Assembly (NCBI GenBank): GCA_003024175.1
Contig: MDYQ01000074.1
Location: 43,278 to 107,277 of the forward strand
Direction of reading: 5' to 3'
Length of the DNA: 64,000 nucleotides
Source of the DNA: Planoprotostelium fungivorum
Lineage: Eukaryota > Evosea > Variosea > Cavosteliida > Cavosteliaceae
The notes beneath the pieces are model-generated. The model did not search any database, was not told the DNA's origin, and saw only the letters and a list, made by a program, of their open reading frames with translations. Shown here piece after piece: positions 28,022 through 37,700 of this stretch (position 1 is its first letter; each line of letters opens with the position of its first letter). A program made the translations under genes and the position numbers.

Positions 28022-28039
28022 TTCGCTTCTGGAAGCGAA
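28022..28039. promoter_or_regulatory. Stem-loop upstream of CEMIP-like gene 1
   Basis: TTCGCTT and AAGCGAA form a 7-bp stem with a CTGG loop, 76 bp before the start codon. It follows a block (GTATGACACA, then TGATGTCAAAGGTG) shared with CEMIP-like gene 2. At the same place gene 2 has a different but equally perfect stem-loop (59359-59380). Confidence 0.45.
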
Positions 28040-28708
28040 TTGTATTGGGAAGTTGACAAATGAGAATGCGTTCAACCATCTCTCTATGAGCGAGGCTGAA
28101 CCACTCGCAATCTTAGAAACCTGGTGAACAACCTGATACCAGCGAACAGCGAAAAAGAGGGCACGAGCTCGTGTCCGAATGTCAAGAGAATTTACGTTCC
28201 CCGCTTCACCATGGAATGCCTCCGTAGACTCAACAACATATCCGCGAGAGGTCGATCATTCACAAACAGCATCAATGCAAAAGGAAACGTGTGTTGCTAT
28301 TCTTGATGTTCATTCTTTCTTTTCATATCCACTGTAGTTTACAAAGGGGGTGATGCGGGTCAAATTTTCCGTATTTTCTGACTATGGGAACCGCTTTAAG
28401 AACTCAGTCACGTGACCGACACTAGTTGGCGGTCGATGAGACAATAACTCAAAGAGATCAGTGTGCGATTTTAATTCGATCTACAAGTTCTCAACAGTCT
28501 TCAGTTCTTGTCGTACCATCAACTCTGCTCATTATGCGCGTGAGATCTTTTGGCCTGATCTCTCTATCTGATTTCACATTGGTCCTACCAAATATTTGTA
28601 TCCTACGAGGAAAGACATCTGAAAGACATGTGATCACTGCAATCAGACGATGGTCACGGAGCGATCATGAAATCGCCATGACAAGATCATAGTCATCGAT
28701 CGATCACT
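28040..28708. other. Intergenic, no gene seen
   Basis: Short open frames only, none with a good splice pattern or known motif. Confidence 0.5.
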
Positions 28709-30963
28709 TTATAGAACCTTCCCCGCTCTCACGTACGTATTCGGTACGTATCCGTATTTTCCCGCCGAATTGTACGCGATCCACCACTCTCCCTCCTGAC
28801 TGACGACGTACACGATCTCTCCCTTGCTCAGGCTGAGGTCACCCTCGCACTCTGCAGAGAGGTCGCCCAGGGCCGTGCAGCGTGTGGCTTTCTCATCAGA
28901 CAGATCTTCCACAAAATTGGATGGGATGAGACCTTTGATGCCGCATTTCTCGGCAACCCACCAGCCGTCGATATCTGCAGATGAATTACATCGTTGTAGA
29001 TGGAGAATAAAACACATCGTAACGGAGAAAATTCGATTCAAAAGGACAGATGCCGATCGACTTGTAGATGAAGAATAAAATATATTCAAATGATTTTTAC
29101 CTTTTTGGACGAGGTGCAGAAGATCTCCTTCTTCAAAGGAGAGGTCCTCTGGATCCTCCGATTCAAAGTTGTGGATGGCCAAGAGAATTTTCGGCTTCCT
29201 CACAGCCGATGATGCAACTCGCATGAGAGGTGACTTGAAGGGAAGCGTCGGTGGGGTCTGTTCTTGAAGTTGCAAGTTTCGAATGGGCTCCGGCGTGCAG
29301 CCGGCCGGGGTGGAGGCGGAGGGAGAAGCGACGAGACGTCTTCTCATGGGGGAATAGGTGAGAGGTGGTTTGACCTGCTCTTCTTGTGGTTTGACCTGCA
29401 CTTCGGGTTTGACCTGTACTTCAGGCTTGACCTGAACTGCTTGTGGTTTGACCTCAGTTTGTTGAGGTCGGACTTCGGGTTCTCGGGATCGGACTTCCGA
29501 TTCTCGGGGTCGGATCTCGGCGATCGCCAGAGGTCCCTTGGTCGGCTTTACGTCTCCGTACGTCTTCGGCGTGTTCGGAATATTTTCCGGGCTACCACAG
29601 CTGTCGTACCTCGACGTGTCCTCTGAATCAGATCCTATTATGTTCCACTTCTTGCAGTTCTCTTCTAACGTGACGATAGCTGCTCTCTGTACTTGTGTCT
29701 TCTCCTCTACAACGGACCGTCTCAATCGTGTCGTCTCATCGTGTGCTTCCTTCAATTCGACCTTGAGGCGGGAATTGGCTCGTTGTAGTTCGTCGATGAG
29801 CTGGCGCTGGTTCGAGTTGGTTTCGGTGAATTTATTTTTGAGAGATGTGTTCTACAACGAGTCAGGAGAAGTGGCGGGAAGTTTGAATTTCGAAAGTCAC
29901 CTCGGTCGTGAGACGTTCAACGGTGGATTGGAGTTGTGTGTTCTCTTGTTGGAGTTGCTTCAGTTGTGCGTCCGAGTTGGCCTTCTTGGTCATGCTGGCC
30001 TCCTGGATGATGCTGGCCTTCTCGAGCTCGAGCTCTCTCATCTTGACCTCTTCCATCTGTTTCCTCAACTGGTTCATCGTCTAAAGAGTTTGTGAGTGAG
30101 ATGAATTGATGATCTGATGATGAAAGATGGCAATGTTGGAATCATTCGATGATGATTGAATCACACGAGTGGATAGAAGACAGAGTGTGGAGAGAGTCTC
30201 ACTTTCTGGACGCGTTGTCTCTCCGCGTTGAGGTCGACCATCAGAGTACGCAGATTGGTTCTGACCATGGCCGATCTCCTCCTCTCTGCACGAGCCACCT
30301 TCTCCCAATCTGTTCCTTCATCACTCGTGTCTGATGTGTTCAATTCGGGAGCCGGGCGAATGGAGTTGTAGGTGAACTTCCTTCTGGCTCTGTTGTCGAG
30401 GGGTACTTCGTCTTGAGATCTGTCTCGTGTCAGAGGGTTCGAAGTGATGTGAAATTGGTTTTATCTCACCGGCTCGTCTGATAGACAATGGAATGACCCT
30501 CGAGATATGATGATTCGACGGCTTTGAAATTGGTCTCCAACGCGAACCATCTCCTTCGATCTGAGCGGATGGCCTGAGTTCCGAGGAGGTCTTCGTCAGT
30601 TCGGGGTGCCTCTATGTCGGAGCAGTCGGACCTCTTATCTTCATCTGATAAGGACTTTGTGATGGAAGAGTCCACGTTGAGATTCTTCCTTCGAGATAAA
30701 TCAGGCATGGTGCCAGAAGAGACATTTCTTGCCACTTTCTTCTGAAACTTCATCATCCTCTTCGGGCTGCCGAGTGTCTGGTGTTTGGGGGAGCCGGGAA
30801 TGGTTTGAGGGGTGTAATATGTTGGTGTCTCAGAGGCAACGAGAAGTTTAGAACCCCCACTGTTGATGTCGGAGAGGAACTCGCTCGTTCTCTCGTAAGC
30901 TAAGTTCTTGTCCTTCGATGAGGTGAACATAATCTTGACCTTGTTGCTCTTCGTCTTGCCCAT
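28709..30963 (-). CDS. Coiled-coil protein with two C-terminal SH3 domains
   Basis: About 610 residues. The N-terminus is basic and Ser-rich (MGKTKSNKVKIMF), then DSSITKSLSDEDKRSDC. A long coiled coil follows (NQLRKQMEEVKMRELELEKA, LKQLQQENTQLQSTVERLT, RLKVELKEAHDETTRLRR). A Pro-rich linker contains tandem VKPEVQ/VKPQ units between PRESEVRSREPEVRPQQ and PLTYSPMRRR. Two SH3 domains end the protein: LLAIHNFESEDPEDLSFEEG with DGWWVAEKCGIKGLIPSNFV, and ALGDLSAECEGDLSLSKGE with EGEWWIAYNSAGKYGYVPNT. SH3 1 is split by an intron. Such proteins act as scaffolds for actin or endocytic partners; the partners are unknown. Confidence 0.88.
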
Positions 30964-31296
30964 GTCTTTCTATTCGTATCGTGTCGTGTGTTACAGTGTT
31001 CGTGTCTTCGTAATGGTAATGATGGTGCGCGTCGCTCCTGCTCTGAAACAATAAGGGGAGAGGGCATTAAAACCGCTTCCGATAGATTGCTCCAAAGTGT
31101 GGGTTTAAGGCTTAACTTCGTACCAAAATCTGGTCGAGTTTTCTGTATTCTCGGGAATCACATAAGATGTTGGTAAAACTGGCAGAATGAACCTTCGTGG
31201 TAGGGACAGTGCGGGAACGTGAAAATCAGGAGAGAAGTGGGTCACGCCAGCCTCGCAGCGGCCGCAAAGAGGTATGTCTGACAGGTCCTAAGCCCA

Positions 31297-31304
31297 TATA
31301 AATA
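31297..31304 (+). promoter_or_regulatory. TATA-like element TATAAATA in intergenic region
   Basis: A TATAAATA in a GC-rich setting, about 270 bp before the structured element at 31570. What it drives, if anything, is unclear. Confidence 0.25.
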
Positions 31305-31569
31305 CCCCTGGGCTCGGTTGGTGCTTGCTGACGCACCCGCGTGTAGTAGTCCTCAGGTTCACTTGTGGGACGAGGAAGGCAGCGCGATCGATTCGTTTCG
31401 AGCGTATTGGGTGTGAGGTCGCATCGTGAAAGTACATTTGAATGAATGTTCGCATACACGAATACTCACCGTGGTGTTCAGTGAAGAGTATTCGATTTGA
31501 ACGAAATGTTCGCATCCATACCACCAATCATCCGTCGTCATCCACACACGATGATGATGAAGAGCAAAA

Positions 31570-31694
31570 GGGTGAAGTGTCTCCCAGTAATCTAGCTTTT
31601 GTCTCATGATTAGAAGTGGTTCTACTTGTTGTATTGTCCACTCAGTGGCCTTTTCAGGTGTCGAACTAGAGCAGACAAGGGAAACACTGCACCC
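31570..31694. ncRNA. Candidate structured RNA, copy A
   Basis: A 125-nt element closed by a 16-position stem (GGGTGAAGTGTCTCCC with GGGAAACACTGCACCC, 14 pairs). Inside are TAATC..GATTA, AAGT..ACTT, CCACTCAGTGG, CCTTTTCAGG and TGTC..GACA hairpins. Copy B at 41503 keeps the same helices with different bases: G-C to A-T in the closing stem (twice), T-A to C-G in the TAATC helix and in the CCT/AGG helix. Loop runs such as CTAGCTTTWGTCTCATGATT are nearly unchanged. Weaker similarity goes on to about 31835. It matches no tRNA, U1-U6, SRP, 5S or RNase P consensus that I know. The strand is not settled. Confidence 0.55.
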
Positions 31695-31996
31695 CGATCG
31701 CTTCACCGAAGTGACTCAAGGTCGACCGTGTAAAATGAGGGAAGAAGAATATTATGGTTGAAGGAGGAGCTCGATCGTTGCCGGTGATCGATGACTTCAC
31801 CGAATGAGTTTCTCGGATGCGAAATGACTTCACATCACGAACCGTCGCCTCCTAAAGAAGGAAGATAGATCGAACCATGACATCTGATAACGTTCAATCT
31901 GCACATCGAGGTGATGACGCCAAGCGAAGGGTATATCATTTCTGTCACTTTGAAATAATCTATGGCCAAAAATGAATGATCTACAACGAAACGCTT

Positions 31997-33348
31997 TTAC
32001 TTCTTTTTCAGCGTAATTTTCATCTTCTTGGCAGCCTGCTGGGGTTTTACTTCCTTGACAAACGCCGTCGAGGCCGAGCTCTCTCCCTTCACTTTGTATG
32101 GATCCTCTTTATCTCTCTTCTCCTGTGCCTCCTTCATCTTCTCTGTCTCACCATCAGCACGATGCATCTTCTCGCGTCGTTTGAGGGGATGAATGAGAGG
32201 GAATCACCTTCTAAGAGGGTCTTGACGGCAGCATCACATGTGACATCGGCGACGGTCTGTCCGTTGTGATTGCGGATGAGAGTGTCCGCGTTGGCTCGTA
32301 ACAAGATGTCGATCATGTCACGACTCTTCTCTAAAGAGGCCCAGTGTAAGGCAGTTTCTCCACCCTGATGATGATGGTGAGATGATGGACGATGTGATGG
32401 TGAGTGACTGCGAGATGATTGATGATGTGATGGTGAGTGTGAGATGATTGATGATGTGATGATGAAGAGTTTGAGGTGATCACGTTCGTGGTGGCATTGA
32501 TGTTGACATCAGGTCGCGAGCAGATGTAACTCGCCAACTTTTGTAGTTTCCTGTCGATGTAAAATTCCTCGAACGCTCCATCTACAACACCTCTTCGCCG
32601 CCTAGAAATTCGTCAGCTCATCAAACGACACGAATACATGATCATCATGATCGTAAGACGTTAGCTCATGTGATCTTATCTTCAAAGACTCACCCAATGC
32701 AAAACTGTTCGTCCAAAGAGGTCTGGTGTGTTGACGTCTGTGTTCAGATTGCTCAACATGCGGATTGTGATGTCCTCCAATCCTTTCTCGGCGACCCAAT
32801 GGATGACCGTTCTACCGTGGCCGTCCTATCCATGATCAGACTCGTGCATTGTCTGTCTCACTGGAAAGGGATGATGAACGATTTGATCGGTTTGTCATTC
32901 GGCGAGTGGTGATGTTGTCATCGTCTTTTTACCTTGGAAAGAGGGTTAGCTCCGCATGATAACAAAGCTTCGATCGCTTCGGTGTGCTCTTCGATGGCCG
33001 CCACGTGGAGCGGGCTGAAGCCATTTTCATCTAAGTCATTCAGTGCATTTGGATAACATGGGTGTGTAAATCACTCTGTATGTTGAGATCGATCGGTGTC
33101 GGCCAATCATAGCCGACAAGGTGTTTGATTAATACAACATTGCCTTGTTTCGCGGCGAGATGTAATATCTAAAGAGGGTGAATGAGATACGTGACCGTGG
33201 CACTTCTTAGAGGTATAATCACCGTATTGTGTTCGTCATCTAATGCGACTGCGATTGCAGGTGTAGGCGAAGACGCGATGGCATCGATAATTTCGTTAAT
33301 ATCGCGTGAAGCGAGAGATTGTAACAGTTTCTCCTTGACGTCACTCAT
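31997..33348 (-). CDS. Ankyrin-repeat protein
   Basis: About 330 residues in seven or so exons. From the start (MSDVKEKLLQSLASRDINE) there are five to six ankyrin repeats: ILHLAAKQGNVVLIKHLVG, GFSPLHVAAIEEHTEAIEAL, HGRTVIHWVAEKGLED, ETALHWASLEKSRDMIDILL and NHNGQTVADVTCDAAVKTLL. The C-terminal tail is Lys-rich (KKMKITLKKK). Ankyrin repeats bind other proteins; no catalytic domain is present. One intron ends GTGTTGTAG; another holds a GATGATG-type minisatellite. Confidence 0.85.
32365..32470. repeat. Intronic minisatellite of the ankyrin gene
   Basis: Imperfect tandem units of GATGATTGATGATGTGATGG and GTGAGTG fill the intron before the GGETALHWASLE exon. Confidence 0.7.
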
Positions 33349-33461
33349 GATTCAGCAAATTGATCATCACGACACCCAAATTTCATTGTAGACTCAAAAT
33401 TCATTTTCCATTTTTTTGTCTTTCTCTTTCTCTTTCTCTCGTTCTCGATTGCAACCATCAG

Positions 33462-33782
33462 ATGAGATGCGACAAACGATCTTCACCTCGAAAATGTTTT
33501 GAACGTTCCGCAGACGGAAAAGATCATTTCCTTCCACTCTCACCCACGATCACCCCGATGGAATCTCATCGTGCCCAATTAGAGGTTCTCACATACTACT
33601 TCCTGTATCCACAAGAAGACTCGTTGAGAGGAGAGGATGCTTCACCACCGAGAGAGCCTGATGTATGGACGAAGTTGATCAACATGCTATGTTGTGATGA
33701 TGGTCAGACGACTGAGGAAGAGAAAGCAAGCATTCAGCGACGCAGATGTCACCACACGAATGGCATTCCGAATAGAGAATGA
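33462..33782 (+). CDS. Small hypothetical protein
   Basis: A 106-residue frame without introns. An inner start (MESHRAQLEVLTYYFLYPQ) is also possible. The part LTYYFLYPQEDSLRGEDASP and DVWTKLINMLCCDDGQ looks like real protein by composition, but no family is recognised. It starts 114 bp from the ankyrin gene, divergently. Confidence 0.4.
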   Translation: MRCDKRSSPRKCFERSADGKDHFLPLSPTITPMESHRAQLEVLTYYFLYPQEDSLRGEDASPPREPDVWTKLINMLCCDDGQTTEEEKASIQRRRCHHTNGIPNRE

Positions 33783-33790
33783 TAAAGATG

Positions 33791-33908
33791 GGTTTTTCTG
33801 GTTGGTGTCCATGCATTTGGATCACTAATTTTTGTCGTGCATATTCCAGAAGTCGGGAGAGAAGTGATCCATTCTCAATGCACCATTTGACTACCAACCG
33901 GAAAAACC
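33791..33908. ncRNA. Candidate structured RNA: 118-nt hairpin
   Basis: The outer arms GGTTTTTCTGGTTGGT (33791-33806) and ACCAACCGGAAAAACC (33893-33908) pair over 16 positions with one G-T. Inside, TGCATT/AATGCA and GGATCAC/GTGATCC extend the rod to a ~38-nt loop. About 29 pairs in 118 nt is far more than expected from ordinary intergenic sequence. It could be a small-RNA precursor, a structured RNA or an inverted-repeat mobile-element remnant. No sequence likeness to elements A and B was seen, only a similar size and long closing stem. Confidence 0.45.
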
Positions 33909-34738
33909 GAATCATATGATCGATCATCACCTCACACCACATACCGTCTCTAACATACGATGCATCCATATTAACTTCGTCGTTCAATCATTTATAAATA
34001 GTTGTACTGGCGATTTTCTCATCGATCGGCCCATGTATCCCTCTCAACTCATGCCTGTTCTATCCACTGTTCATCCTGCTTCGAGATGTAGAACTCGGCG
34101 GTTGGGGCTATACGTGGCGGTGATCAAGCAACCACCTCGTCTCTGCATCGTGTATATCTTCGTCCCTCTCTCGGCTTATCCATCATCGAGCATCTTGATC
34201 CTTGGAGTCCGACGACGATGTGATGGCCAGCTCTTCTGCTTCGAAGAGCCCGACTTTTGAATAAGTGAAGCGCATCCATGAGAAACGATCGAGGGTGGCT
34301 GTCGAGAATTCGGCGAATTTAGGTGCAAACCCATAACCCCCGCTTTCATTGTTTGAGGATGATGGAGACGTAGAGGTGTCTATAGGAGCAAGGATTCGGG
34401 GGCGTTCAGCTGACCACCACAAAAGTAGGACCAATATGCCAACGGGTTTTCATCAGTTCACAGGTACGTAATGATGTTGTGTCAGAACCTTGTGATGTGA
34501 GCGTGGATGGGTGAGAGTGTCATCGTTAAGATATGATGTGGTGAGCATGTGAAGCAAAGAAAGAGTGAACGATAGAATGTATTAGATTAGATTGGACGTT
34601 AATCTGCTGCCGCCTGCGTTGTAGAGAGGCAGCAGATGATGCGTCCGCCTCATCTATACCGCTCGGAAGGTCCAAGAGTTACATCACCCCGCTCAACAAG
34701 TTGGATTTGATCACTTGAGCTCTGTATCCATTGACACA
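33909..34738. other. Intergenic; one doubtful minus-strand frame
   Basis: A minus-strand frame at 34183-34434 (with KFAEFSTATLDRFSWMRFTY and an acidic end) has no ATG and no convincing joint. It may be a last exon or chance. Nothing else is seen. Confidence 0.3.
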
Positions 34739-37700
34739 ATGGAGATCAGATCACCAACTCATACATTTACGTGGAAGAGAGTTCCATCGAAGAACTGTGA
34801 CATATGCAACAATTCTCTGTGGTTGTCTCTCGGCTACGAATGCCACAGTGAGCATAATGGACATATGATCTACGATTCCCGACGTGATTCTTGAGCTGAC
34901 GCTGTACAGAGTGTGCGATATTTACTCACAAGGGTTGTATGCCGAAGGCTGACTCAGCATGTTGGCCCAGGACCGAAATCTATCTGATGCCACACAGCTA
35001 CCAGAGCGATAGCAATCAAGAGCGAGAGAGATTCTTCAAGGTGAATATAGAGTTCCTTTTTGGAGAGATTGTCATCCGCTCGGGGTGATAATCATAATGA
35101 CAGGTCAATGGAGTCAAGAAGGAAGATCACATCACGAAACTCTTCTTCTCCGCAATTGACCGCAAACTGGTCGCTTTGAACGGTGAGTCCAACTTGTCTT
35201 TTGCAATGACACGAAATTTTACATTCAAGAAAAGCAGTGAAGAAAACGAAAAGAATCATAAAACATCGAAAGAGGATAGCTGAACTATTGTGCAGACGAA
35301 GGTCAGGCCTTTTCTATCAACGTGGACAATTTTCCCGAGGAATTAGCCGTCGTGAAACCGATGAAATTTCTTCCAACTCGCCAAGTGAAGCAGGTCACAC
35401 CACTACATCTATTTTTGGCGGGAAAATCTGAGACTCACCCAGGTGACTGCTGGAGCAGATCACACTCTTTTTCTGACCGACAACGGCCACATCTATTCCT
35501 GCGGTGGCAACCAGAACGGTGAAATATCTCGTGACGTCATCATACGTCACGCCACGTCTTCATCATACGTCACGCCACGTCTTCAATAATGACCCCCGTA
35601 CAGGTCAGCTCGGTGTCGGTAGAGAAGTGACCAACTCTCCCACGCCGATCATGATCAGCACCATGATCAATCGCATCACAGACAAGATCTGCGCCGGAGG
35701 CCATCACTCGCTCGCGCTCACCCTCGACGGTGAAAGTCAGTGAAATTTCACGATATTTCGCGTTGTAGATTGACGGCGTCAGTCTTCACGTGGGGTAAGG
35801 GAGAGAACGGCAGGCTGGGTACGGGTTTGGATGAAGACAGTTATCATCCACAGAGTTTGAGACAATCTTTCGCGTTTCCATTTCACTGGGAGGACTCTAG
35901 CAAAGCGAAGGGGTCGCCAAAGACGAACGTCAACCGCATGGCCGGCGTCACCATGATGATGAACGTCGACCGGGACCTCTATCAGACGAAAGCGATCGAA
36001 GTGCAGGTGCGACGGACGTGTAATGATCGTCATTGTGCATTCGTGATCGATCGATCGTGTGATCAGGATGATGATCGAGATCAGGTAGAAGGACAATCTT
36101 ACACACCATCCGAGTCCCTCCGCAACAATCACGATTCTCTCTCGCATTCCACGTCACTCACCTCGCAGATTTCAGCCGTCACCGCAACTTTATCGAACGA
36201 AGAGGTGGGGAGATTTCATTCAAAACGAGCGAACCGAGCGAAATTTCACTGGCCCGTCTAGCTCAGTCGGTAGAGCGCACGGCTCTTAACCGTGTGGTCG
36301 GGGGTTCGAGCCCCCCGGTGGGCGCTATCTTTTTTTCGCGGCGGAATTCTTCTTCTTTGAATTTGGGCTGACGGATCAACAGATGGCCATGAGGATGATG
36401 AACGCGCTGCGTGATACGTTGAAAGCACACGAAGCACCGCACTCTCCGCAGTTCAATCGAGAAGAGGTCGTCCATCGATCCCGATCGTCTTCCATCATCA
36501 TCTCAATCATCATCATCATCATCATCATCATCACGTAACTCAGTCATCACGATCTTCATCTCAATCATCATCATCATCATCATCATCAACTGAATCATCA
36601 CGATCTTCATCACGATCTTCATCTCAATCATCATCATCATCTTCATCTTCATCTTCATCATCAACTGAATCATCAACAGTTACCGGTGGAGAAGAAAGTG
36701 AGACCGACGGAGATCATCAATTACACGAAGCCCGTCATCAGCTCCGTCGCCTGCGGGTGGGGTCACACCCTCGTTCTCTTCCGCTGCAAGAAGATATCCG
36801 CCAAAATCGTCGACGAAGGAGGTGAATCTATCTACAACACGCCACGTCATCACGTGACCTCCATTCAGAGACGGTGAAGGCGAGGCCGCAGGCCTCACAC
36901 GTTTCCATCCTCTTTACCTTCGGGAAATCTGATTTCGGACAATGCGGGCACGGTAACACCGAGGTGGGACACGGTGAAAATCGGATGAAATTTCACCCAC
37001 ATGTGACAGGACGTAAAGACACCGAAGATCGTGAAGGGTCTCGAGAACAAGGTGGTCAACCAGGTGGCGGGTGAGATTTCTCGGAAATTTCGGCGAGATA
37101 TCGACGAAATTTCAGGTGGATACTACCACTCGGCTGTGGTTACAGATGATGGATCGACTTTTTGCTTTGGAGCTTGCTCGGAAGGGCAATGTGGCCCAGT
37201 GGCAGACAAGTCCGTTGAGGTACAATCCACGTGAGGAATATCGGGGAAATGTGGAAGAAATTGACTCGTTGTAGACCGGTGTTCGTGGGGGTACCCTCGC
37301 CCGTACGCATTTTGACCTGCGGAAATTTCCACAACATCGTACAGACAGGTGATTTTCTTCGATTTTATCCATCTACAACGCTCTCGTCTCGCACGATGAT
37401 GACGTCATCAGTGTCTGGTAAATTGTACGTGTGGGGCAGACTGTTCAACAGCAGCAAATTTGTTCCAACGGAAATGGAGAAATTGAACGGTAGGAAGATC
37501 GTTTCCATCGTAACGGGAATGATCAGTAGTCTCTTTGTCATCGGTGAGAAATTTCCGAGAAATTTCGACTGAAGAGCCCAGCGGATTCGTGTTCGGATAA
37601 CGGTCAGGAGGCACCCGATGTGGAGGTGACTCGTTGTAGATCGATTAAAGGTCTCATTTTGATGAAATCGTGCAGCCACCCGAGCCGGAACCAAATCTGG

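Noticed and set aside
29264-30095. Long plus-strand frames of 120 and 185 codons
   Set aside because: They are antisense to the SH3 gene, whose domains are unambiguous; they reflect its repeat-rich codons.
31570-31694. Hammerhead ribozyme or a known small nuclear RNA
   Set aside because: CGAAA occurs on the reverse strand, but the CUGANGA core and three-stem order are missing; no Sm site or U1-U6 signature could be matched.
36263-36475. Minus-strand protein frame with RLRAVRSTD
   Set aside because: It runs through the tRNA-Lys gene; such frames are a well-known artefact of tRNA sequence.
36484-36672. Serine/histidine-rich coding repeat or CRISPR-like array
   Set aside because: The TCA/ATC run is a microsatellite in an intron; there are no unique spacers, and the frame on both sides needs it removed.
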